A stretch of DNA of 64,000 nt, taken from positions 1,736,001 through 1,800,000 of the forward strand of contig JBBMOL010000012.1 in assembly GCA_037954665.1 (NCBI GenBank), given 5' to 3'. Within the stretch, counting starts at the first letter, position 1, and each line of letters opens with the position of its first letter. The translations under genes and the position numbers were made by a program. The DNA is from Laguncularia racemosa. Taxonomy: Eukaryota > Streptophyta > Magnoliopsida > Myrtales > Combretaceae. The notes under the pieces are model-generated. The model was not told the DNA's origin. It did not search any database and saw only the letters and a list, made by a program, of their open reading frames with translations. Positions 34,701 to 44,299 of this stretch are shown piece by piece.

Positions 34701-37292
34701 ATGCCAGATTTCTCCCACACATTCATTGTGGAATGTGATGCATAAGGGAGAGGACTGGGGGCGATGCTACAACAGGACAATAGGCCGATTGCTTACTTTA
34801 GTAAAGCCTTGGCTGATCGTACTTTGGCTAAGTCCACTTATGAGAAGGAGCTTATGGCATTAGTGCTAGCGATTTAGCATTGGGGACCCTATCTCTTGGG
34901 GAAAAGGTTTGTTGTTCGAACTGATCAAAGGAGTCTTAAGCATTTGCTTCAGCAAAGGATCATGACCCCTGATCAACGGAATTGGCGGCCTAAACTCTTG
35001 GGGTATGATTTCGAGGTTCAATACCGCAGGGGAGTGGAGAATAAAGTGGCTGATGCCCTATCAAGGAAGTTTGAAGAGACGCATCCGATGCAAATCACGG
35101 GACCTATCTGGACGAACCTATCCACAATTAGGAGTGAAGTGGAGGCTGATCCGGCCTTGGTTGAGAAGATGCAGCTGCTGAAGAGAGGAGTCAGCAGGTA
35201 GGGGGTTCCATCTTGTGCAAAACACCTTATACCATCACGAAAGATTGGTAATTCCAGCAAGTCCAAGTGGCCCTTAGTGTTTTTACATGAGTTCCATTCC
35301 TCACCCATTGGGGGGCATGTGGGGTTCCTCAAGACTTACCGGAGGATAGTTGCAAATGTGTTCTAGATGGGGATCAAGAAGGATGTAAGGGATTTTGTGG
35401 CAGCTTGTGCGGTGTGTTAGCGCCAAAAGTATCAAGCTTTGGCACCGGCAGGGTTGCTATGCCCACTACCAATACCAATGGCCATTTGGGAGGATGTCTC
35501 CATGGACTTCGTAGGAGGATTGCTGAAATCTAAAGGCTTTAATGTAATCCTTGTGGTGGTCGATCGTCTCTCCAAGTATGGCCATTTCATTCCTGTCAAG
35601 CATCGTTACACGACGAAGGGAATAGCAGAGGTATTCGTTAGGGAAATTGTTCGACTCCATGGCTACCTGAAGACAATCGTGAGTGATTGTGATCCCTCCT
35701 TCTTGAGCAACTTCTAGACCGAGCCCTTTAAATTACAGGGCACCCTCTTACACTACAGCACCGCGTACCATCCGGAAACGGATGGACAAACGGAAGTTCT
35801 AAATCGCTGTCTTGAAGGGTATCTTCGCTGCTTTGTGAGCCATCAACCAACACTGTGGAAAGCATGGCTTCCTTGGGCAGAATTTCACTACAACACGGCC
35901 TACCATATAGCCTCTAAAATGTCGCCATTCGAAATAGTGTATGGCCGCCCCCCTCCGGTCTTGCAATCTTTCGTTGATGAGGAAATATGAAACCTGAAGT
36001 TGCAGCAAGCATTACGGGACAAGGACATCATTCTTCAGCAATTAAGAGACAATCTAGTCCATGCGCAATCCATCTATTGCAAGAATGCCAATAAGCATAG
36101 ACGACAGGTGGAATTCCAGGTAGGAGAATGGGTGTTCTTGAAGCAGCGTGTATCCCTTCGGCCACAATTTAAAAATTCCACTTCCAAACTGATTCCGAGA
36201 TTTTTTGGACCATTCCAAATTGTGGAGCGAATTGGACAAGTGGCATATAAGTTGCACTTACAGGCCAATTGTCGCATGCATCCGGTCTTCCACGTCTCGT
36301 TACTAAAAAAGGTAGTTGGGACTTTTTCTTCCACAGTAGAACTTCCACCAAATCTGCCCAAGGATTCCGCAACTATGTTACACCTTCCTGTAGCCATCTT
36401 GGGAAGACGATTTAAGCGTGAGGGATCAATAGCAATTCCCCAAGTCCTAGTACAGTGGCAGGATCAAGAGCCTGAGCATGTCTCATGGATGGATACATCC
36501 AAGTTCACTTCCCTCTTCCCAGATTTTGTCCTTGAGGATAAGGACAGTATATTGGGGGAGGAAATTGATACACCCCTACCAACGAAGGTATATCAGAGGA
36601 GAAAGAAGAGGAGATATGAGAAGTTTCCGGGGGAAAGAAAAGAGTAGAGGTAGAAATATAAAGGATAGGGTCAAATATGTAATAACTAGAATAGGAAGAG
36701 CAAAGGTGGAATTGGTAGCTGAGCTGGACCATGGAGCACATGAAGGGAAGAAGGCAGGTGAACGTGGCTGATGTGGAAGAGGGGGGGGGGGGGGGGGGAC
36801 CAGCAAGAATGATTATAAATAGCCGGTTTTATGGGAAGGGGGAGCATAACAGAAAAAGATACCAAAGTTAGTTAGAAGAGAGAGAACAAGGGTAGTTTGG
36901 CGGGAGCCTAAGCGCTTGACTACCAGTGAGGGTCTCGAAGGAGAGCATTCGGCTTCCTTCCAGCGTAGAGAGTAGCTAGCTATAGTCTTGAGAGTTTGTA
37001 ATTTCGAATTCATACTTGTGTTCTCCAGATTTACCACCGGAATATTAAGTGAATCCTAATACATTTCCTTTCTATATCATTGGGATCATATCAGTTGGTG
37101 TTTTTGATGTATGGTTTCTATTATACTAAGCTATTATTCTCCTCCTTGCAGGCAGTGTGCACAGAAGCGGGGATGTTTGCTCTGAGGGAGAGAAGAGTTC
37201 ATGTTACACAAGAAGATTTTGAGATGGCAGTGGCCAAGGTAATGAAGAAAGAGACTGAGAAGAACATGTCATTGCGCAAGCTGTGGAAGTAA
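16776..37292 (+). CDS. RPT6: 26S proteasome regulatory subunit 8 (RPT6 AAA-ATPase), nine exons
   Basis: RPT6 is one of six AAA ATPases in the base ring of the 19S regulatory particle. It unfolds ubiquitinated substrates and feeds them into the 20S core in cytosol and nucleus. Exons: 16776-16938, 18228-18325, 18421-18645, 18738-18800, 18904-19067, 20032-20188, 20273-20371, 32117-32227, 37152-37292. All introns are GT-AG and the phases join without a break. From the ATG at 16776 the product is 406 residues; from the ACG at 16731 it would be 421, close to the 419 of Arabidopsis RPT6A. Visible features are an N-terminal coiled coil (QYYLQHIHEF, exon 1), the OB domain (exons 2-3), Walker A GPPGTGKT (exon 5), Walker B IIFMDEID (exon 6), the second region of homology ATNRIDILDQALLRPGRIDR (exon 7), and the C-terminal helical domain ending LRKLWK (exons 8-9). 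Introns 7 and 8 carry retroelements. Identification is near certain; only the start is open. Confidence 0.95.
21522..21526. repeat. Target-site duplication TGTAG (left copy) of the intron-7 gypsy element
   Basis: TGTAG at 21522-21526 directly precedes the element's TG terminus and matches TGTAG at 31716-31720, which directly follows its CA terminus. Five base pairs is the normal duplication size for Ty3/gypsy integrases. Confidence 0.8.
21527..22041 (-). repeat. 3' LTR of the intron-7 gypsy element (515 bp, shortened)
   Basis: It aligns with 30915-31715 but lacks about 285 bp (the counterpart of roughly 31211-31486). The lost segment is flanked in the longer LTR by ATTAC words, suggesting loss by short-repeat recombination. 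In element orientation it begins TA instead of TG (22041). The end of the integrase open frame (21789-22298) runs into the LTR. Confidence 0.85.
22042..22056 (-). other. Polypurine tract of the intron-7 gypsy element
   Basis: On the - strand the bases immediately before the 3' LTR read AAAGGAGCAAGGAAT, a typical plus-strand primer site. This independently fixes the LTR boundary at 22041. Confidence 0.75.
22043..22440 (-). pseudogene. Gypsy integrase C-terminal fragment
   Basis: On the - strand the block reads into a GDWVWEYM...RRFPEQRQSKQLPR motif, then INDNTYQLEL and FNVSDLTLYDAGD, the conserved tail of plant gypsy integrases. The HHCC zinc finger and catalytic DDE core are absent. The frame changes near 22300, and continues past 22042 into the LTR (RVRAKRLEQAL). 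Confidence 0.8.
22862..23152 (-). pseudogene. Gypsy aspartic protease fragment
   Basis: The minus-strand frame shows a VCSMIIDSGSCTNIAS motif, the catalytic DSG of the retropepsin family, followed by a YKLQWLN-CGEVKSNK block typical of plant gypsy proteases. It lies between the gag zinc knuckle and the deletion that removed reverse transcriptase. Confidence 0.8.
23260..24194 (-). pseudogene. Gypsy gag remnant with damaged zinc knuckle
   Basis: The probable gag ATG is at 24194 (MSSEGDRVDSIMK). A retrotransposon gag block follows (about 23525-23707; LYRKL/YRKLQGLTQGSMSVEDYY), and a CCHC knuckle sits at about 23265-23310. In that knuckle the first cysteine reads Phe and the residue before the last cysteine is a TAG stop (FFRCQGMGHIAS then stop, C). 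Several other stops and shifts are present. The LINE lies only 20 bp upstream of the ATG. Confidence 0.75.
24203..24214. repeat. LINE target-site duplication, left copy (AGCTTGCAATAA)
   Basis: The 12-bp sequence AGCTTGCAATAA at 24203-24214 recurs exactly at 30341-30352, on the other side of the LINE. It defines both ends of the insertion and its retroposition origin. Confidence 0.85.
24540..27915 (-). pseudogene. LINE ORF2: endonuclease, reverse transcriptase, zf-RVT
   Basis: The ATG at 27915 opens an AP-endonuclease-like start (WNTRGLNNP, then LLETKV), continuing at 27334-27747. Reverse-transcriptase blocks follow: 26235-26423 (FRLIACCNILYKAISKVLA, then EQSAFLLGRRIIDNI) and 25529-25948, where the catalytic FADD box reads FADN (SFADNLLIF, near 25830). 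The second catalytic Asp is thus lost. The zinc-binding reverse-transcriptase domain (zf-RVT) is at 24558-24857 (KVVWN...CFLCNQGRENHNHLFF). Many stops and frame changes lie between. In an intact relative this protein nicks DNA and copies the LINE RNA by target-primed reverse transcription. Confidence 0.88.
28020..29690 (-). pseudogene. LINE ORF1: DUF4283-type RNA-binding protein with zinc knuckle
   Basis: The ATG is at 29686 (MRGRMASNPHSP). A DUF4283-like domain at about 28655-29150 shows LVGYFLGQKIPY, then WYFAQRFLMLQKW, GISLDKPQPT and the LTADGISHIASGVG block seen in plant LINE ORF1. A cysteine-rich knuckle CSECKVFGHKC follows at about 28560-28600, then a charged, proline-rich tail to about 28020. 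Frame changes occur near 29260, 29010 and 28640. Plus-strand open frames at 28007-28478 are antisense shadows of this tail. Confidence 0.82.
30341..30352. repeat. LINE target-site duplication, right copy
   Basis: AGCTTGCAATAA, identical to 24203-24214. It marks the 5' end of the LINE on the - strand. Confidence 0.85.
30353..30900 (-). other. 5' leader of the intron-7 gypsy element
   Basis: Non-coding stretch between primer-binding site and LINE insertion, with T-rich runs (30620-30690, 30785-30795). Together with 24195-24202 it forms the original leader between primer site and gag. Confidence 0.6.
30901..30912 (-). other. Primer-binding site of the intron-7 gypsy element
   Basis: The - strand reads TGATATCAGAGC, one mismatch from TGGTATCAGAGC, the site complementary to the 3' end of initiator methionine tRNA used by many plant LTR elements. 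It lies two bases inside the 5' LTR. Confidence 0.75.
30915..31715 (-). repeat. 5' LTR of the intron-7 gypsy element (801 bp)
   Basis: On the + strand it starts TGATGCAAACCC and ends CCCATCA, so it has canonical TG...CA ends, and is followed by the TGTAG duplication. It includes a copy of the integrase C-terminal tail (open frame near 31394-31675) because that reading frame extends into the LTR; this is not a separate gene. It also holds a segment of about 285 bp missing from the 3' LTR. Confidence 0.85.
31211..31486. repeat. GGCC-rich degenerate repeats inside the 5' LTR only
   Basis: Words such as TTTAGGCCGA, AAGCC and GGCCTA(C/T)AT recur at roughly 40-50-bp spacing from about 31240 to 31400. 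The segment is present in the 5' LTR and absent from the 3' LTR. Confidence 0.55.
32440..33750 (+). pseudogene. Gypsy gag-protease fragment
   Basis: A retrotransposon gag domain at about 32480-32760 carries internal stops, and is followed by an open frame at 32713-33750. A zinc knuckle CFKCDKPFNPNHRC is at about 33098-33140. An aspartic protease PIVILVDSGASHNFVS with intact DSG is at about 33307-33354. The frame overlaps the reverse-transcriptase frame by a few bases at 33743. Confidence 0.85.
33743..35201 (+). pseudogene. Gypsy reverse transcriptase and RNase H, frameshifted
   Basis: RT blocks are KYKDIF...LPP, RPYRYAYMQK, FSSLVILVKKKDDSWRFCVNYR, FSKIDLRSGYHQI, and the catalytic FFDD box in VLVFFDDVLVYS (about 34300-34330). 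The frame breaks near 34340-34350 and continues in another. RNase H follows (about 34720-35080; the VECDA block ends in a TAA stop, then RTDQRSLKHLL and VADALSRK). TAG at about 34874 replaces a glutamine codon. Confidence 0.85.
35202..36647 (+). pseudogene. Gypsy integrase with chromodomain-like tail
   Basis: A zinc-finger region at about 35285-35420 (HEFHSSPIGGH then AACAVC; stops at about 35364 and 35418) precedes the integrase core. The core holds MDFVGGLLKSKG, SDCDPSFLSNF (stop at 35716), and GQTEVLNRCLE, so the DDE residues are visible. The C-terminal domain is at 36000-36330 (GEWVFLKQRVSLR, FFGPFQIVERIG, HPVFHVSLLKK). A chromodomain-like end follows at about 36440-36520 (VLVQWQDQEPEHVSWMD). 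The presence of that tail suggests a chromovirus. Confidence 0.82.
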
Positions 37293-37930
37293 TTATATTC
37301 CAAAGATGTGTTCCTAAGGCAAGTCACCATGGCATGAAAACAACATATTGAGAGTTCCTTGAAAATTGATGTGTCTTGCCTCGTTGTAACCATGTTTTGG
37401 GATATGCATGGTGCTATATGCAGTGGTGTTGATGTTGATCTCCTTTTATGAAGTTGGAAGGGGTTGGGGAAAAATGAAAATTGGAACATCTTATGAATCC
37501 TAATTATTGTTTATAAGAATTGATTTTCGAACTTCTATATAAACAGGTGCATCTCTCTGATGTAAGGGACCTGCCTTTCTCGAAAGGAAACTAGATGTTG
37601 GACCCTATTGAAATATTTGTAAAAACAGACTTCGAGTAGTCAAAATTGTATTTAGCAGGGTAATGGTGATTCACCAGGGAAACTTTTCTTCTGGTTATGG
37701 TATTTTTCTATATGGTAAAGAGAATATATGCACTGTATTTTTGTGGTTACGGAGATACAAGCGTATATCCAGTTTAACGATTATATATACATTGTATTTT
37801 ATGGTTATGGTACAAAGTGTTTTAAGGTTGTCTTTCCTTAGGCAATTTTCCGGATATTGCTCTTCTGCTAGATCTTTATGGGCATTCTAGGGCATTGACC
37901 TTACATATGCCATTAAAATGTAATGCAGAT
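37293..37930 (+). other. RPT6 3' UTR/downstream region
   Basis: The sequence continues without repeats after the TAA at 37290-37292 and probably contains the 3' UTR. The polyadenylation site cannot be fixed by eye. A short open frame at 37663-37890 has no recognisable product. Confidence 0.4.
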
Positions 37931-40029
37931 TAAATTCAGCATTGGTTCTGTTTGATCCTCCTTTCGTATGAATAGTTCTGTCGAGATCTTGGTATGCTTG
38001 GCTTATTCGTTGCCAAAGTAAGTGCTCCATTGTTCTAAAGGAAGAGACCATTAAGGATAAAACTGGGAGTTACGAGTCTACGAATTTTTTATTGTCCCAG
38101 CCGCTTAATTAGTCATTTAATCACTAAAAAGCCCATTTTGATATATATAGGCGTGAGCCCTACTGATGAAAAGTTCGGTCTGATCTGATGAGAGGGTTCA
38201 TTGAGATGTGTGCAAATCTTGTAGCAACGAGCTTGAGCTTAATTGGAAAATTTTAAGACGTCGGCTCGAGTGGCTATTTGGTTTAAACATACTTGTTTTT
38301 AGATTGCTCAGTTTACATAATCATTTTTCTTCTAATTGAAATTATTTTATAACTTGAATATGATGTATAGTTAAACTTAATTGGAGTTTAATTAGGTATG
38401 GAAGCTCTTTAAGTAAATGTTTTAAGGTTGGAGCTTGATTTAATAAATAACTATGGCAATTTGGCTTTAAGTTGTCATAGATTGCGGTGATATCAAACTT
38501 GAGTAATTAATAAGAAATGAAGACTAAAATGTAAGGAAAGTTCCCTTTTCCCCTTCTTTTTGTTAGGATGAAGAAAAAAAAAAGAACTTTTTTATTAGAC
38601 AGCTTAATGAAGATTGTTGATAGTTATATTAAATTGTTAATAGCTATTTCATACTATGATGAAACCTTATTTATATTGTATTTGAAAAGATAAAATTGTA
38701 GGAAAAAGTAATTGTATGATATAATCATTTTTAAATGACTGCATTCTAAAATTTTTCTTTTTTAATATTTTCTAAATTAGTAGTATGCTAAAAAGGATAT
38801 GAATCTTATCGAAAGAGTATAAAAGTATTATCATGCAATCATTTTCTTTTCAATCTAGATTTGAATCTCGACATAGCATAGATGCCGTAATCACCTACAT
38901 TAGCAAATCTAGGAGACTAGGACCACCAACTATTTATCTCGAGCAAAATGATGGGTGGACATGAAATAAGCTAAAACTGTGGATCGAATAGGACAACATT
39001 TTTACCCATTTGGTCAGATTTAAGCTGTTTAAATATATATATATATATATAAACAATATTCTATTTGTAATTAATCAATTCGTTTATGGTATTTGCATAG
39101 AAGAATCTTGGTATATGTTTATTGAATAATTTATGCAATAAACTTATATTCACAAGTTAAGATATGTAATGAAAATTTTATTCCATATTGTGGCCTTATC
39201 AATGAACTTATTTCTTGAGGCATATTTGAAAAATTTTCTTACATAAATAGTGGCTTGAGCAACCTTTCATTTAGTATTATCCATGCTTTTGTTGTTAACT
39301 TGCAAATCAGCTCGATGTTCATAATTTAAGGTTTCATTGCTTGAATACGAACCATTTTTAGGGAAGTAATAATGATAATTAAATCAAATATAATTGTAAT
39401 TTTATGGTTTCAAAAACTTCCAAATCCATAACAAAAAATATATATATATATATTAAAACACATTTTAAGATTTGATTTGATTTGAGGAGGTGAGTTAAAT
39501 AAATTGACCCCGCCATCCCTACATAAAATCCCAAGTAGAAAAAAAAATCTAGATAATAGCCCGTTAAATGCTCTCTTGGGATGAGTGAATGAAATGTAGA
39601 TGGGGCAAAACCCCTGTTAGGCTATATTTTATAGGAGTAAATTCTAAAAATCTAGAGCCTTGACTTATGCTGTGACTTTCAGGAAGACCTTTGAATTTGT
39701 AGTGTAAAATTTACAGGTCCTAGGTATCCTAGTAAACTTCTGTTCTTTCAATTCGAAATATTATAACATTCATGCTTAACAGCATGACATTCAATTTTTA
39801 AGTTACTGCTTTTAAAGGATAAATTACTACGGATTCAAAGGTAATGGATACAGTATAGACCACAAAATAGCAACAAATACAATTAAAAATTATTATAAAA
39901 CTAACATAAATTGGAGATATAAATAGGTTTGACATGTTATGAAGAATTTCATATAAGTAACGAGTAGACTAAATTGATTGGACTTTTATTTTATTTATTA
40001 GGTTTTGTTATATTTATAGTGATATTTTA
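37931..40029. other. AT-rich intergenic DNA
   Basis: There is no gene. It contains (TA)n at 39035-39052 and 39440-39456. A GACCCCGCCATCCCTAC word at about 39506-39523 resembles the end of a degenerate plant transposon read inwards; no matching partner was fixed. Confidence 0.45.
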
Positions 40030-42689
40030 CATGTTTACACTTCGTAGGGTATCTTAATCATGATGACTTGCTATAGTTACTTAACCCTTAATAAGTAACC
40101 ACAAAGCATCTTAAACCCAAGATCAATTAATCTGTTAAAATACAATTAATAACATTGAATGCCTTTGGCATTCCACTATTTCATTTACATCATTTTGTAT
40201 TCATCGGAATAAAATACACAAGTATTCCAAAGGTATGCCTCATTTAGGTTTCAAAACAATACAAAATAATTTTTTTTTACTAATTCAGATTAAAATATAT
40301 ACAATCAACAGCTCATCGAAATTCTAATTCCATTTACAAAAGAAATTCATTGTATCTCTCAAATCTTTACTCCTTATCTTAGAAGTTTCGTGATAAGATT
40401 TACTTACCTTGTTATTGCATCTACCTAGTAAGTTCATGAAGTTGCGACTTACATCATATAATCTATAGTAGGATAAGCTATATTGCCCAGTGAGATAGGA
40501 GTGCAATACTCTCAATGCTATACATGTACAACAAATTAAGCAAGTTCTCAATTATATGCTATGCATGAATAACCATATGCAATGCAATATCACATGTGTC
40601 TTTCAGTAACCAGCTTGAAGTTTAGGATTTAACACCTCCCTTGACCTTAGGTTGGGGATTCTCATAACCATCGATGCCTAAGTCTCACAATCCATTTATT
40701 TTCATCTTATCTCTTAATTAGAAATTATCTTTTAATTTAAATTTCTTAAGCTTTAAGTGTCAATCAGCACATCAAGCACACACACTTTCAAGAACAAACT
40801 AAACTCAAAACTGTCAAAGATGTAACAACCACCAAGTCACTTAGTTTGCCAATGGCTAAACAGTAATTTCTCTCTATTACTTCTAGTGCATCCTGTAACA
40901 ATGATGGCTTTCAACACTATGCAATATCTCATGAAATGCATGTTAAACTTTATTTAAGTCATAATAATTAATTTATTACTTTTAGGTGATCACGTAAGAT
41001 ATAATCATACCAATGACAAAATACAGGAAGCATCAGACCTTTACAGCCACGAAAAAGCTTTCACAGAATCACAGTACTACCATATATTCATTATATATAT
41101 ATATATATATATACTTCCCTTGTTGGCCAAATGCCTCTCCTTCCTTAATATTCGTCATATATATATATTAATTATTCCATTCATTGTGTCTTCCTCTTTA
41201 CTTCTACATGCCCCTCACTAGATTCTTGTCGTAGGAGCTTCAACGTTTGCCGGATTTCGCTCCACACACGCACTGACCCTTGCAACCCATTCGCGCACAC
41301 TTTTCATACCAATTTAACTACTTTGCTCCCTCACATACACCGACATTTCATAATACATACAATCATCATATCCCCTGCCCAATTTTCGGCAAACCATGTT
41401 CCTTACACACACACACTCATCCCCATTCCTGCACATAACCACACACACAGCAGCACACAACTAGTAGCACACACCACACATCACACACACTACACACGCA
41501 AAGTAGCACACACCTAGTAGCACGTACACACTTGCAGCACACATCCATGCATCACATGCAAACACAATCCATACTCGCCCCCTACCTTCCAGCAAGCGCA
41601 TACACATGTTCACAACATCACACCCCACGTCCACGAACCACCATTCACTCCCATGCACACAAGCACAATCTTTACTCACACACACTACACTAGCATAAGT
41701 CATAGACTAGCACACACACACACTCCCTCAATTACAAAACAGAACACTTATAGATCATCCAAACAAAGCAACACGCAATTTCTGTACTCACATGGAAATT
41801 GGCCATAATATTTTTACATGATATTACAATAACCAATATATATATACACACACGGATAACAATACACACATTATAGAAAATAGTATACCGTAGAGTTCTT
41901 ATTCATTTGAGTGCCATTTTCTTTACAGGTTGTAATAGTCTTCAAATGATTGTGTGGAATCAAAATCTTCTCCTAAAATACAAGAAAATAACACTATTAC
42001 TTACTACTTATGCTAGTATCATCCTATTTATTATATTTCTAACAATTCCACTATTTTCTAAATTATAAGCTTATTTTTCTACATATATTAAAATTATAAA
42101 ATTAGAAATTTTTCTGCGCAAGTCTAGTTTAGTTTTGTAAGGCTTACCATAAGGATCGCATAAATAGTCCCGGATTGTGATTTAGACTCGTACACATGCT
42201 CTATGGAATTTTTTTTCTCCCTTTTATCTATGTTCTTTTCTTTCATTCCCTTTTTCTTTTCCTTTTTCTATTATTTCCTTTCATTCTATCTCTCTCTCTC
42301 TCATTTTAACTATTGGGAATTGTTGGCTTCTTCTGGAAGACTTTGCCCCTTATATATATATATATATATTATAAAGGTATTTTCTTGATTTATCGGGTTC
42401 GTTCATCTTGTGTGGTAATTTACGTAAGGTTAGTAACTTTAGTGTTTGTCATGAAATTTTATAACTAAGCTAATGAGTTATTCTAAGCACAAATATTTAC
42501 TTGGAATTTGCATTTAATTATCCTAAACTTATGATTCTAATTTATTTTATCGTTTACTCCAAAAATTTATGCATTTTTTTAAATTATTATTTCTTTTAAT
42601 TTAAAATTATGCAAAATATAAATAAGACTTTTAAAATAATTTACAAGCTAATCCAGTATTAAATGTTTGTTAATTTCTCGAGTTTTACA
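40030..42689 (-). repeat. 3' LTR of the Tekay-like element
   Basis: It aligns along its length with 49051-53801 (minus the nested insertion). Shared blocks are GGTATCTTAATC-type starts, an AACATTGAATGCC-type block, a CA-rich block (41260-41740 against 52390-52880), and a common end near AATTTACAAGCTAAT. It ends GTTTTACA at 42689. A GA-rich purine tract follows inside the element. Confidence 0.85.
41260..41740. repeat. CA-rich (CACACA/TAGCACACA) block within the LTR
   Basis: A dense run of ACAC words with recurring TAGTAGCACACAC-like units. The homologous stretch in the other LTR lies at 52390-52880. Open frames here (for example 41323-41517 +, 41461-41703 -) are products of the repeat. Confidence 0.7.
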
Positions 42690-43129
42690 TTCTCTCCGAC
42701 CTCAAAACTTTAGAGCTTACCTAGGCTTCCAAATAGATGGAGACACTTTTCCTTCATTTTGTCCTCTTTTTTTTAGTAAATTCTCATTCCAAATGTTTGC
42801 TCCATTGGACTTTAACATATTTGATACTTTTGTTGTGCAATTCTTGAGTTTGAGCATCAAGGACTCTCATCGGATGTTCCTAATATGTCAAATTAGGTTG
42901 GATCTTCAGAATATCCATTTTAGTTACTCTATTTGAATCTAAGATGTGCTTTTGGAGTAATGACACATGAAATACATTATGAATTCCTAATAGCTGAGGA
43001 GGTAAGGCTAACCTATATACTACTTCTCCAACCCTTTCCAAAATCTCATAAGGTCCTACATATTTGGGGGCTTAATTTTCCTTTCATCCTAAATCTTCTT
43101 GCTCTTTTAATTGGAGTGACCATCAAATA

Positions 43130-44000
43130 GACATATTCTCCTGGTAGAAACTTTATCTCTCTTCTTTTCAAATTGCCTAACTTTTCTATCGATCTTGGGT
43201 TTCCTTCGTTCTTTATCTAATAGTGGCCACTTTATCTATAATCTTTTGCAGCATGTCCTTTCTATTTTTGTCCCATCCCAATACAATAGAGATTTACATC
43301 TTCTTCCATATAGAGCCTCATATGGAGCCCTCTTGATTGACGAATGATGGTTGTTTTTGTAAGCGAATTCAACCAACACAAATGTCAATTTTAGCTATCT
43401 TTGAAATCTAATGCATAAGCTCTTAACATGTCCTCTAAAGTTTAAGTGATACATTTTGATTGTTCGTCATTCTGTGAATGATATATTGTGCTAAATTAGA
43501 ATTTCGTTCTAAGAGCTTGTTGTAAACTTCTCTAGAACTTAAAACAAAGCATTGATCTTTATCGAATACTATGTTGTATGGTACCCCATGGAGTCTTACA
43601 ATTTCCTTAAGATAAATTCTAACTAACTTATCTAAGGAATAAGTCATGTTGATGAGTAAGAAATGAATAGATTTAGTCAAACGATAAAATAAGTCATGTT
43701 GATGAGTAAAAAATGAATAGATTCAGTCAAATGATCTACGATTACCCATATAGCTTTGTATCTAGCCCTCATCCTTGGTAATGCTATAACAAAGTCTGTA
43801 GTGATCCGTTCCCACTTCTATTCTAGAATCGGCAATGGTTGTAGCAGTCCTTTGAGTTTCTGGTGTTCTGCCTTAACTTGCTCATAGATCGAGCATTGGA
43901 AATGAACCTTACCATGTCTCTTTTCATGCCTTCCCACTAGTAGCGTTTCTTTAGCTCTTGTTACATCTTAGTTCCTCTCAAATGTGCTTTATATCTAGAA
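43130..44000 (-). pseudogene. Tekay-like integrase remnant
   Basis: The minus-strand wording includes CSIYEQVKAEHQK, WERITTDFV, WVIVDHLT and KSIHFLL (about 43640-43900), then IYLKEIVRLHGVPYNIVFDKDQCF (43435-43680), the DDE core of gypsy integrases. A 48-bp tandem duplication at 43640-43735 interrupts the core. The C-terminal domain and chromodomain-like end continue to about 42700. Confidence 0.8.
43640..43735. repeat. 48-bp tandem duplication inside the integrase
   Basis: AAGTCATGTTGATGAGTAA begins both copies (about 43640 and 43688), which then share ATGAATAGATT(T/C)AGTCAAA. The second copy differs at a few sites. It keeps frame (48 bp), but the surrounding gene is already dead. Confidence 0.8.
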
Positions 44001-44299
44001 TTGTGGGCTTCATCCATAATTTCACCCCTTAGCTCCTTATTTTCTAATATACATAGTTGACCTCTTATTTTCAGGACTACATTATGATCCAGCTCGAAGT
44101 TTGTATTGGCTCCTTGTTTCACCTTGTTTCGAATATCCATTAATTTTGGATTACTAAATTACATCTCCTGTATTTTATCTAGAAGAGTAGGTCGTACTTC
44201 CAAGTTTGCTAATTATGGTTCCTCTTCATGCCATACGAACTTAATCCTCAAATTTTCAAATTCTTGTATCAATTATTGTTGTTTTGTCAATAATGATGC

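Larger units (their letters stand above)
32380..37094 (+). mobile_element. Ty3/gypsy (chromovirus-like) element, 5'-truncated
   Basis: Sense-oriented gag-protease-RT-RNaseH-integrase. The gag lacks its start, and no 5' LTR or primer site is visible before it. A purine-rich tract at about 36595-36660 and a following non-coding block, about 36677-37094, could be a 3' LTR (it starts TGTAATAAC; it contains an 18-base G run at 36781-36798). With no second LTR, the ends and a target duplication cannot be checked. Stops, many of them TAG, and a frameshift inactivate it. Confidence 0.75.
32228..37151 (+). other. RPT6 intron 8 (4.9 kb, with gypsy insertion)
   Basis: The donor GTACTT at 32228 and acceptor TTGCAG ending at 37151 join exon 8 (ASGAELK) to exon 9 (AVCTEAGMFALRE). 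The intron is almost wholly filled by a plus-strand gypsy fragment. Native sequence is visible at about 32228-32380 and 37095-37151. Confidence 0.88.

Noticed and set aside
40030..40036. Target-site duplication for the Tekay-like element
   Set aside because: The five bases outside each LTR (before about 40030 and after 53801) do not match, and the left terminus is not exactly fixed.
41323..41703. Cys/Val-rich and His/Thr-rich frames in the LTR
   Set aside because: Both are translations of CACACA repeats.
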